This document shows positions 6,431 through 13,511 of a DNA stretch of 13,511 nt, one piece after another (within the stretch, counting starts at the first letter, position 1; each line of letters opens with the position of its first letter). A program made the translations under genes and the position numbers. The stretch is from Flavobacteriales bacterium. Its GTDB lineage: Bacteria; Bacteroidota; Bacteroidia; Flavobacteriales_D; Crocinitomicaceae. The notes under the pieces are model-generated. The model ran no database searches and was not told the origin of the DNA. It saw only the letters and a program-made list of their open reading frames with translations. The stretch lies in contig CANHQC010000018.1 in NCBI GenBank assembly GCA_947462695.1, positions 1 through 13,511 on the forward strand. The letters are read 5' to 3'.

Positions 6431-6622
6431 TTAAATATAGGTAAGAATAAGATTGGAGAATTGTTTTGTTCTTGAACTATCATTAAGTTCTCTTGATAAT
6501 TGAAGACCTTTTACGTAATAATCAAGTGCTGTATCTTCATCGCCTTGTTCGCCGTGCATATTTCCCAATTCTAAACAAGCTATCATTTCTTTTTTAATAT
6601 CCATTGTTTCCAGTTGTATCAT
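6431..6622 (-). CDS. Small orphan TPR-motif protein or TPR gene remnant
   Basis: The 63-aa ORF has one well-formed TPR unit at about 13-40. The spacing is canonical: G19, the A twelve residues later at 32-33, Y at the fourth position after that, and a small residue three further. The beginning of a second helix pair follows (about 45-63). The wording KGLQLSRELND resembles the TPR arrays in front of Bacteroidota sensor kinases, so it could be a leftover of a larger gene. An in-frame stop lies shortly before the ATG, so there is no longer N-terminus in this frame. A weak promoter (TTG, 17 bases, TAATTTG with one spacer base short) can be read on the - strand at 6667-6641. It lies between two terminators and belongs to neither neighbouring operon. 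It is either a real single-TPR small protein or a decayed fragment; I cannot decide from this window. Confidence 0.5.
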   Translation of the reverse strand: MIQLETMDIKKEMIACLELGNMHGEQGDEDTALDYYVKGLQLSRELNDSSRTKQFSNLILTYI

Positions 6623-6697
6623 AAGAAAAATATTACCCTACAAATTACCGGAATAGACTTTATTCAATTATTTAGATAAGATGATTAAATTGTTATG

Positions 6698-6726
6698 AAA
6701 AAAAAATCCCACCGTTTGGTGGGATT
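6698..6726 (-). terminator. Terminator of the minus-strand operon (after S46 peptidase)
   Basis: Read on the - strand, AATCCCACC pairs with GGTGGGATT (9 bp) around a 4-base loop, followed by a long T run (the nine A at 6698-6706 on the + strand). It lies 19 bp after the stop codon of the S46 gene and should end that transcript. On the + strand the stem is followed by TTAAAAATT, so it looks one-directional. Confidence 0.87.
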
Positions 6727-6745
6727 AAAAATTGAAAGGTTTTCT

Positions 6746-8884
6746 TTATTTGATGATGTCCATTTCGTCGACAATGTGTTTTGCACCGGAGAATTTTTCA
6801 ATCAACCACAATACATATCGAATGTCGACATTAATTGTACGCTGCAGGTTTTTGTCAAAAATCACATCTCCAGCCATCGCTTCAATGTTACCGTCAAATG
6901 CTAATCCGATAAGTTCACCTTTACCGTTTAATACTGGTGAGCCTGAATTTCCACCAGTGATGTCATTGTCTGACAAAAAGCAAACAGGCATAAATCCATT
7001 CTTATCAACATACTGACCATAGTCTTTATTTTTATGCATTTCCAAGATTCTTGCTGGTAAGTCGAATTCTGAATCTCCAGCTTTGTACTTCTTAACTAAT
7101 CCATCCATCGTAGTGTAGAAATTCACTTTTGCGTCGTTACGTTTGTCGGCTGGTAAAGAACGCACTTTCCCGTAGGTTAAGCGAAGAGTAGAGTTTGCAT
7201 CAGGGTATTTTATTGGAGCAAGTTTGGATTCACGAAGCCCTTCTACGAGTAGCCTAAAAGATGCGCTAAAATCGTTTTGTGCCTTGGTAATTTCATCTGA
7301 TTTTGATTGCAAATGATTCAGCAACTCGTTCGATAATATGTACATCGGATCATTTGTAACTAAACCTTCACTTGGAAGATCTAAGAAAGCCATCATTTTT
7401 TCTTTGGATGTAAACAAACTCAAGGTAAATAAGGATTGAACATAATCCTTCACCTCACCTTTTATGTTCGTTACAACTGGCGCAACGTTGTATCCTGTTG
7501 ATTTTGAGCCGTACAATTTGAGTTGAGCTGCAAGTATGTCTTTTTCCGCTGATAAATGTTGTTCGCTTGAAAAGGCTTCGATCATCTCTACCAATCCTGG
7601 GCGCATTTTTTCACGTGTTGCAGCATCTCCATTGGCATAAGCGGTCAATTGTTTCGCTAAAGAGCGAGAAATTGTTCCATAGGCTGATGTTCTTAAAAGT
7701 TGTTGCAAGTAATTATCGTGTCGAGACTTTTCATTGGTTAAACGATAGTAGTTGTTTATTGTGGAAATAACCGTTCCGTATTTCGCTTTATTTTCAGGTT
7801 TGTTGGCCCACTTGTCGAATTTAGCCTCTTGAGCAGCTTTTGCTTGTGCAGTTTGGAATTTAGTTAATGCATCTATCATCCCTTGTCTATTCTTCCAATA
7901 ATTGGCAACACCTGCATATTTCGACGCATAAATCAGATTCACTGCCTCGTCTTTTTCCATGTATTTTTTCATTTCGTCCATTCCGGTTTTTGAACCTTCT
8001 ACCCAAGCTGGATATGCGAACTTGACATTTTGTTCAATACCACCGGCTGGCATCCATCTGTTTGTACGGCCAGGATAACCTAAAATCATGGCGAAATCAT
8101 TCTCTTTCACACCTCCAATGTTCACTTTTAAATGCTGTTTAGGTTGGAGTGGTAGGTTATCAGCTGAATACTCCGCTGGATTTCCATTTTTATCTCCATA
8201 AACCCTGAACATTGAAAAGTCACCAGTATGACGAGGCCATTCCCAGTTATCGGTATCTCCACCGAATTTCCCAATGCTTTCTGGAGGAGTTCCAACTAAG
8301 CGTACATCTTTAAAATCTTGATAAACAAAATAGTAAAATTCATTACCTTGGAAAAATGAACGAACGGATACCGTATACTTTCCGCCCTCGTTGTTTTCTT
8401 TTTCTATAAGTGCAATTTCTTGATTGATTGCTTTTTCGCGATCTAACTCAGACATTGACGCATTGACTTTGGATAAAATACGCTTAGAGACATCATCCAT
8501 TCGAACGAAGAAACGAACGTAAAGACTTTTAGGCTTTAATTCTTCCTTTTTATTTCCGGCCCAATACCCATTTTTTAGGTAATTTGCTTCCGGTGTGGAT
8601 AATTCTGCAATTGCATCGTAACCGCAATGGTGGTTTGTTAAGATCAATCCATCTTTTGAAATTAACTCTGCTGTACAACCCCCATTGAACTGGACAATAG
8701 CGTCTTTTAATGAATGGTTATTGATTGAATAAATTTCTTCAGCTGTGAGTTGAAGTCCCATTTTTTGCATATCACGCTGATTTAATCGTTCAATAAACAT
8801 TAGGAACCACATCCCTTCATCAGCACGCACGATTGAACCGAGCATGAAGAAAAAGGCAAAAAAGGATAATACCAGTCTTTTCAT
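6746..8884 (-). CDS. S46-family dipeptidyl-peptidase, DPP7-like
   Basis: This secreted serine peptidase removes dipeptides from the N-terminus of peptides. The 712-aa length is normal for the family. A signal peptide covers about 1-21 (cleavage near RADEG). The catalytic set is complete: H86 in TNHHCGYD, D222 in WPRHTGDF, and S647 in GGNSGSPV. N213 and W214 (in DTDNWEW), which hold the substrate's free N-terminus in known structures, are present, as is D664. The residue 18 positions after the catalytic serine is G665. From memory, this position is arginine in DPP11 (Asp/Glu specificity) and glycine in DPP7, so a DPP7-like taste for bulky hydrophobic residues is inferred. The central region (about 300-540) is the helical domain typical of S46. 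It is the last gene of the leftward operon, 80 bp after the GH92 gene and followed by a terminator. It probably acts in the periplasm. Confidence 0.94.
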   Translation of the reverse strand: MKRLVLSFFAFFFMLGSIVRADEGMWFLMFIERLNQRDMQKMGLQLTAEEIYSINNHSLKDAIVQFNGGCTAELISKDGLILTNHHCGYDAIAELSTPEANYLKNGYWAGNKKEELKPKSLYVRFFVRMDDVSKRILSKVNASMSELDREKAINQEIALIEKENNEGGKYTVSVRSFFQGNEFYYFVYQDFKDVRLVGTPPESIGKFGGDTDNWEWPRHTGDFSMFRVYGDKNGNPAEYSADNLPLQPKQHLKVNIGGVKENDFAMILGYPGRTNRWMPAGGIEQNVKFAYPAWVEGSKTGMDEMKKYMEKDEAVNLIYASKYAGVANYWKNRQGMIDALTKFQTAQAKAAQEAKFDKWANKPENKAKYGTVISTINNYYRLTNEKSRHDNYLQQLLRTSAYGTISRSLAKQLTAYANGDAATREKMRPGLVEMIEAFSSEQHLSAEKDILAAQLKLYGSKSTGYNVAPVVTNIKGEVKDYVQSLFTLSLFTSKEKMMAFLDLPSEGLVTNDPMYILSNELLNHLQSKSDEITKAQNDFSASFRLLVEGLRESKLAPIKYPDANSTLRLTYGKVRSLPADKRNDAKVNFYTTMDGLVKKYKAGDSEFDLPARILEMHKNKDYGQYVDKNGFMPVCFLSDNDITGGNSGSPVLNGKGELIGLAFDGNIEAMAGDVIFDKNLQRTINVDIRYVLWLIEKFSGAKHIVDEMDIIK

Positions 8885-8964
8885 TGTTATATTTTTTAAT
8901 TGAAAATTGAAGGCCTAATTTACCAAACTTTAAGCGAATGAGAAGAACTAAGCCATAAATAATG

Positions 8965-11900
8965 TCATCGGAATATAATTTCATCCACAAATAACCAAGT
9001 GTCGTTTCCACTGCCGAGATGCCATTCAGGACATTTTCCGAAGTTTTTAGCAGAAATCCTTATCTTTTTAACTTCTGTCGGTTGATCTAATTTAATGGTG
9101 AATTCAGATGTACTTGGCGATGAAAATGATTGGTTTAGGGTATTAATGTCCATTTTACCAATGGATTCAAACAAACTTCCGTCTTTAGAAACTTCTATGA
9201 TGAGTTCTGAAGGAAAAAATATCCACGATTTCGTATCCTGAATACAAGATAAACCTATTTCACTTACTTTTTTACCCTGTTCGAATTTAACAAGTGCGTT
9301 TAAATCTTGTGCCCAATAGCCTTGCCAGTCGCCAGTTCGAAATTCCTTGCCACCTCTTATGCCATCAATTAACGTTGTCTGACCACCTGCTGCATATTGA
9401 TTGGCATAGATTGAGTTCAATTCGATTGAAATTGACTTGTCACGTTTTGTAAATTGATTTGAGATAACAGGACTATAATAAGTTGATGTAGAGCTGTTTT
9501 TCTTGACACGTGCAAATAGGGTTGTCGTTCGATCCAGTCGAATCGGTTTTTTGTACGCTATCCATTTGACGCTATCATAAGAGTACTGTATTTCATGAGT
9601 GTGTGACTTATCGTAACGCTTTGGAAAGTTTAAGGAAACAGTAAATTCTGAATCAAAAGTAGCTTCTGTTTGCTCGAAATAAGGGCACGGCACAAATGCT
9701 GACGGAACTGATTCGATTGTAGGAGTTGAAACGAACTTGTCCTTGCTCAAGGAAGGTGAATTCCCCATTCTAAACTCAATTGTTCCACCAGCGTTCAGTT
9801 CTTCAAATGTCAAGTAGTTACGGAAGATCTCTTGATTGTTTATCCAGACGGATTGCACATATTTATTTTCTTTAGAATTATTTAAGATATTAAACGTCAG
9901 GCTTTTACCATTCTCAAGTTTAATTGAAGCTTTGTCTATTAACGGTCTTCCAATATCGAAAATAGGCGAGCCTGGTGCAATTTGATAAATACCAAGTGCA
10001 CTTAGTACATACCAAGACGACATCTGTCCACAATCTTCGTTTCCTGAAAGTCCATCCGGTTGAGGAGTGTACATTTCGTTCAATATTCGGTCAACTGTTG
10101 CTTGTGTTTTAAATGGTGAATTGGTGTAATTGTACAAATATGCCATGTGATGAGACGGTTCGTTCCCATGTGCATACTGACCAATTAGTCCAGTTATATC
10201 TACTTGGTGACGACCAGAAAGTTCACTTTTTGTTGAAAATAGGTTGTCTAACCAATTTTCCAATGAATCTTTTCCACCTAAGAGCTGCGTTAACACACCA
10301 ACTGCATGAGGGGCGTATAATGAATACTGCCAGCTATTGGCTTCAGTATAGTTGAAATTAACTTCCGCAGGATCAAAAGGAGAAAACCATTGTCCGTTTC
10401 TTCTGGCACGCATAAAGGATGTTGAAGGATCAAAGGAATTGATGAAGTTCATGCTTCTTTTCATGTACTCGTCATGAATGGCCTGTTTGCCCGCTTTTTT
10501 TGCAAATTGAGCAATACAAAAGTCGTCGTAAGCGTATTCTAATGTTTTTGATACCGATTCTGGTTCCTCACTGCTCGCGATGAAACCGTTTTTTGCAAAA
10601 GACTGTTTCGCAAATTCGTTAAAATTCGATGTTTTAACCATTGCATCGAGGAATTTAGTGCTATCTATGTCCACAATACCTTTGGTATAGGCGTCAGCTA
10701 TAACGGAAACACTGTGGTAACCAATCATACACTCGGTTTCATTTGCAGCCAATTCCCATACAGGTAAATCACCACCTTCGTTATATTGCCGTAAAAAGGT
10801 CTCTAAAAAGTCAGTTGTTCTTTTTTGCTGTACAATAGTAAAGAGTGGATGTGTTGCACGATAGGTGTCCCAAAGCGAAAAAACGGAATACTGAAGTTCT
10901 TTATCTGTTAGTTGATATATCTGCTGATCACGTCCCCTATATCGGCCATCTCTATCAGAAAATATATTTGGGCTTAAAAAACTGTGATATAATGCGGTGT
11001 AGAAGTTGATTAAAGTTGTTTTATTATTTGTTTCTATGGTTATTTTCCCAAGTTCATTATTCCAGTTTTTGGTTGTTTCGGCAAGAACCTTATTGAAATC
11101 CCAGTGGTTAATCTCTTCAGTTAAATTGGTGTATGCACCTTGTTGATCGACGGCAGAAATACCAATCTTAATTGTAACTTTCTGCACAGTGTCAGCAAAT
11201 TCTAAAAGTGCCTTATGTTGATTGTCAGTTTCAATTAACGTATAGTTCATTATTGGAACAGATGTCTCCATGTGAAAATAAAGGTGTTGTTCTGTTGCCC
11301 ATGCGTTTGAAATTCTGTATCCCTGAACTTGATTTGTGCCGATTTGCTTAGTTGCCGCTTTTATTACCTTGTCTCGATGATCCAAATCGATAAGGATAAA
11401 TCGTTTTTCATTTGGGCTTACAAAACTGTATTCATGCATTCCAGCACGTGTGCTTGCCGTTAATCGAACATTTATTTTAGGATCTTCGAGAAAAACTTCA
11501 TAATACCCGGGGGATGCTTTTTCGCTTTTGTGTGAAAATCGCGAACCGTATCCGTTTTTATCCAAGTATCCCGGTGTAGTTTTCGAATTTCCAGATTGAG
11601 GGACTAACAATACATCACAATAATCAGGAACGCCGGTTCCACTAAGATGTGTATGGCTAAATCCATAGATGATTGAATCGCTGTAATGATAACCAGCGCA
11701 TCCGTCCCATCCATCGTGACGTGTATCCGGACTTAGTTGCATCATGCCAAATGGAGCAGAGGCACCGGGGTAGGTATGGCCATGACCACCTGTACCAATA
11801 AATGGATTTACATAAAGTGTTTTTGATCGAGAATTGTTTGTTGGATCTTTTGGAACTAACTCTAGTGGCCGCTTATTCTGGGCAGCTCTAACTGCATCTA

Positions 11901-11967
11901 TACTGATGTTTTGAGCATATAGAATGGTTGAGAATATGAAGTAAGTTATGAGGGAAATTAGTTTCAT
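8965..11967 (-). CDS. Secreted GH92 alpha-mannosidase with C-terminal accessory domains
   Basis: This is a 1000-aa exo-acting, calcium-dependent inverting alpha-mannosidase. A signal peptide covers about 1-19 (cleavage after YAQ). The N-terminal beta-sandwich domain (about 50-300) starts with VNPFIGTGGHGHTYPGAS, a hallmark of the family, and contains GFSHTHLSGTG. The (alpha/alpha)6 catalytic part (about 310-735) has GNEPSHH with E603 as the likely general acid, and GNEDCGQMSSWYV with E644/D645 in the segment that carries the base. About 260 further residues follow: a small domain like those at the end of hexosaminidases (about 765-840), then a discoidin or F5/8-type C module (about 845-1000) with the DGxRG, WQGY and SWIFFPS patterns, probably for carbohydrate binding. 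The gene overlaps the ROK kinase stop by 4 bp (ATGA), so the two are coupled. Linkage specificity (1,2; 1,3; 1,4; 1,6) cannot be read from sequence alone. I see no T9SS sorting tail. Confidence 0.95.
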   Translation of the reverse strand: MKLISLITYFIFSTILYAQNISIDAVRAAQNKRPLELVPKDPTNNSRSKTLYVNPFIGTGGHGHTYPGASAPFGMMQLSPDTRHDGWDGCAGYHYSDSIIYGFSHTHLSGTGVPDYCDVLLVPQSGNSKTTPGYLDKNGYGSRFSHKSEKASPGYYEVFLEDPKINVRLTASTRAGMHEYSFVSPNEKRFILIDLDHRDKVIKAATKQIGTNQVQGYRISNAWATEQHLYFHMETSVPIMNYTLIETDNQHKALLEFADTVQKVTIKIGISAVDQQGAYTNLTEEINHWDFNKVLAETTKNWNNELGKITIETNNKTTLINFYTALYHSFLSPNIFSDRDGRYRGRDQQIYQLTDKELQYSVFSLWDTYRATHPLFTIVQQKRTTDFLETFLRQYNEGGDLPVWELAANETECMIGYHSVSVIADAYTKGIVDIDSTKFLDAMVKTSNFNEFAKQSFAKNGFIASSEEPESVSKTLEYAYDDFCIAQFAKKAGKQAIHDEYMKRSMNFINSFDPSTSFMRARRNGQWFSPFDPAEVNFNYTEANSWQYSLYAPHAVGVLTQLLGGKDSLENWLDNLFSTKSELSGRHQVDITGLIGQYAHGNEPSHHMAYLYNYTNSPFKTQATVDRILNEMYTPQPDGLSGNEDCGQMSSWYVLSALGIYQIAPGSPIFDIGRPLIDKASIKLENGKSLTFNILNNSKENKYVQSVWINNQEIFRNYLTFEELNAGGTIEFRMGNSPSLSKDKFVSTPTIESVPSAFVPCPYFEQTEATFDSEFTVSLNFPKRYDKSHTHEIQYSYDSVKWIAYKKPIRLDRTTTLFARVKKNSSTSTYYSPVISNQFTKRDKSISIELNSIYANQYAAGGQTTLIDGIRGGKEFRTGDWQGYWAQDLNALVKFEQGKKVSEIGLSCIQDTKSWIFFPSELIIEVSKDGSLFESIGKMDINTLNQSFSSPSTSEFTIKLDQPTEVKKIRISAKNFGKCPEWHLGSGNDTWLFVDEIIFR

Positions 11968-12914
11968 TGTGGTGTATTCAAATTTGAAAAAAGGTGTGCT
12001 GCAGCGCCTAGAACAGCTGCGTTTTTATCATGAAGAGCAGAAATTCTTATGTCAATTTTGTTTTTGTAAATAACTAAGATCTCTTCTTCCATGAACTTTT
12101 TTACGATGGAAGGGAAGCTGCCATAATGTTGAGCATACCCTCCAAACAAAATATATGCTTTTGGGCTCGAAAAACAGGCGAAATCTGCCAAGGAACTTGC
12201 CAATGTTTGGGCAGTGAAAGTTACGATTTCACTAGCAAATAGATCGCCTTCATCTGCGGCTTCAAATACATCTTTAGCAGATGGATTGTCAATTGATAAA
12301 AGTGTTGAAAAGGATTTATTTGGCGAGTCTAATTCGGAAATACTCCGTACAACGCCCGTTGATGAACAATAAGTTTCAAGGCAACCTCTTCTGCCACATC
12401 CGCATGATCTGCCATTTGGAACAATCCGAATGTGGCCATATTCTCCCGCGAATCCATCGTGACCGTAAACAAGTTGGTTATTTATAATCACACCACTTCC
12501 AACACCTGTACCAAGCGTAATTGTAACAAAATCATTTATGTCCCGAGCATTTCCGAAAAGCATTTCACCTATTGCAGCGGCATTTGCATCATTTGTCATA
12601 AATGTTGGCAAATTAAACCGTTCAGAAAATAAGTGAGCAAGGGGAATTATTCCTTCCCAATTTAAGTTGGGTGCAAATTCGATATTTCCCGTAAAAAAAT
12701 TTCCATTTGGCGCTCCAATTCCGATTCCAACAAGATCATTGGTGTAGGATAATGGCTTTAATACACTTGCAACTTTCTCTATAAAATCGGTTGGTGAATC
12801 AAAAGACTTAGTGGGAAAATCTTTCTCGAAAAGGACATTTCCTTCACGGTCAACAATTCCAAATTCGATAGATGTGCCACCAATATCTATGCCTAGAGCG
12901 AGCTCTTTTTTCAT
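11964..12914 (-). CDS. ROK-family sugar kinase (glucokinase/mannokinase type)
   Basis: The cytoplasmic 316-aa protein phosphorylates a hexose using ATP. The ROK hallmarks are all present: the phosphate-1 loop GIDIGGT (8-14), N108/D109 in TNDANAAAIGE with D109 as catalytic base, the LGTGVGSGV phosphate-2 loop (134-142), sugar contacts E158 and H161 in GEYGHI, and the zinc site C171, C173, C178 in CGCGRRGCLE with H161. There is no N-terminal helix-turn-helix, so it is a kinase and not a ROK repressor. Its ATG directly follows the TAA of the HD gene and its stop overlaps the GH92 start, placing it in a tight operon. Next to an alpha-mannosidase, mannose is a plausible substrate besides glucose or fructose; this is inference from context, and sequence does not settle it. 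Confidence 0.92.
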   Translation of the reverse strand: MKKELALGIDIGGTSIEFGIVDREGNVLFEKDFPTKSFDSPTDFIEKVASVLKPLSYTNDLVGIGIGAPNGNFFTGNIEFAPNLNWEGIIPLAHLFSERFNLPTFMTNDANAAAIGEMLFGNARDINDFVTITLGTGVGSGVIINNQLVYGHDGFAGEYGHIRIVPNGRSCGCGRRGCLETYCSSTGVVRSISELDSPNKSFSTLLSIDNPSAKDVFEAADEGDLFASEIVTFTAQTLASSLADFACFSSPKAYILFGGYAQHYGSFPSIVKKFMEEEILVIYKNKIDIRISALHDKNAAVLGAAAHLFSNLNTPQ

Positions 12915-13511
12915 TTAATTTTCTTTAATTTCCCACTCTGCATAAAATTGATCTAGAAACGAGGTCATGAAATGGTGACGCTGTTCACCAATTTCACGCG
13001 CAGTAACTGTATGCAATCGATCTTTTAAAAGTAGTAATTTCTCGTAAAAATGATTTACTGTGTGACTTTTCGAGTTGGCATATTCTTCAAATGAAGCATG
13101 AGCTTTAGGACTTAGTTCAGGTTCATAAATCGGGCGATTTCTATTTCCTCCGAAGGCAAAAGCACGCGCGATACCAATTGCTCCAATAGCGTCAAGTCGA
13201 TCTGCATCCTGAACAATTTTAGCTTCCAAGCACGTGGTGGAATCGGCTACTAAGGCACCTTTAAAACTTATTTGATCTACAATTTCTCCAACACGTTTAG
13301 CTAATTCTTCTTCCCCAGAATTTTCAAGAATTATTTTTGAAGCAACGGTTCCGTTAATATCGAGGTTTCCACCATTGAATTTGTGGTCAGAAATGTCATG
13401 AAGTAAAGCTGATAGATGGACAAGCTCTTTGTTTCCACCTTCTTTTTCTTGAAGGTAAAGTGCCATGTCAGTTACTCGACGAATGTGGTGCCAATCGTGA
13501 CCTGTGGCATC
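12915..13511 (-). CDS. HD-domain metal-dependent phosphohydrolase, N-terminus off the window
   Basis: The frame stays open beyond the ATG at 13466 to the window edge, and the extra 15 residues contain GHDWHHIRRV, a conserved part of the HD domain, so the true start is outside and the ATG is internal. Counting from the visible end, the metal ligands are H9 (HHIRR), H38/D39 (LLHD) and D102 or D104 in the DADRLD segment. The conserved pattern DADRLDAIGAIGIARAF and the later region with SHTVNHF resemble the YedJ/YpgQ group of small HD hydrolases of about 200-220 aa, some of which act on nucleoside triphosphates. The exact substrate is unknown. It is the first visible gene of the leftward operon, with its stop immediately followed by the ROK start; any promoter is beyond the right edge. 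A link to mannose use is not evident; it may be a housekeeping gene in the same transcript. Confidence 0.9.
   Translation of the reverse strand, partial: DATGHDWHHIRRVTDMALYLQEKEGGNKELVHLSALLHDISDHKFNGGNLDINGTVASKIILENSGEEELAKRVGEIVDQISFKGALVADSTTCLEAKIVQDADRLDAIGAIGIARAFAFGGNRNRPIYEPELSPKAHASFEEYANSKSHTVNHFYEKLLLLKDRLHTVTAREIGEQRHHFMTSFLDQFYAEWEIKEN

Noticed and set aside
6695..7016. Two overlapping plus-strand ORFs opposite the S46 gene end
   Set aside because: They are antisense to the conserved catalytic-serine region of S46, so their length follows from its codon use; no start context or homology seen.
8885..8964. Possible promoter for the S46 gene in the 80-bp gap (AAAGTTTG on the - strand)
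   Set aside because: It misses the conserved T of TAnnTTTG and has no TTG at a suitable distance, so read-through from GH92 is the simpler reading.
8820..9011. Minus-strand ORF of 63 aa spanning the GH92-S46 gap
   Set aside because: It overlaps the ends of both real genes in another frame and has no recognisable motif.

Overview
The window looks like a piece of a Bacteroidota chromosome, most likely a flavobacterium-like lineage (Flavobacteriales; Fluviicola or another Crocinitomicaceae member is a guess). The evidence is low GC, A/T-rich leaders without Shine-Dalgarno sequences, a promoter of the Bacteroidota TTG-N20-TAnnTTTG form, a TonB motor with two ExbD proteins, an S46 dipeptidyl-peptidase and a GH92 mannosidase. 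No mobile elements, CRISPR arrays, tRNA or rRNA genes were seen.

Left half, + strand (1-6400): an energy-transduction locus. The C-terminal domain of one TonB runs in from the left edge (1-293). A 164-bp gap with a good promoter follows, then exbB (458), exbD1 (1297), exbD2 (1975) and a full-length tonB (2612), tightly packed and ending at a strong terminator (3491-3525). Only 12 bp later a second gene set begins: a 64-aa two-helix membrane protein, a lipoprotein shaped like the phosphate-binding protein PstS, and a 543-aa exported TPR protein, ending at a bidirectional terminator (6371-6400). ExbB and the ExbD pair would form the proton-driven motor, and one or both TonB proteins would carry its energy to outer-membrane SusC/TonB-dependent receptors. 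The PstS-like and TPR proteins lie where they could be envelope accessories, but their roles are unknown.

Convergent gap (6352-6745): two terminators flank a small minus-strand ORF (63 aa) that carries one clear TPR motif.

Right half, - strand (13511 down to 6746): a gene string transcribed leftward. It holds an HD-domain phosphohydrolase (N-terminus beyond the right edge), a ROK sugar kinase starting directly at its stop, a secreted 1000-aa GH92 alpha-mannosidase overlapping the kinase by 4 bp, and, after 80 bp, a secreted S46 dipeptidyl-peptidase followed by a terminator. A simple reading is that GH92 trims mannose from alpha-mannosides or glycoproteins outside the cytoplasm, the ROK kinase phosphorylates the sugar inside the cell, and the S46 enzyme takes dipeptides from the protein part. 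The HD protein may be a housekeeping nucleotide phosphohydrolase that shares the transcript.

The window is mostly recognisable gene families. The points worth a second look are the two TonB paralogues around one motor with a shared three-cysteine pattern, the predicted extra membrane helix of TonB, the PstS-like protein without the usual phosphate-binding loop, and the orphan TPR mini-ORF. I did not find a clearly new biological system.
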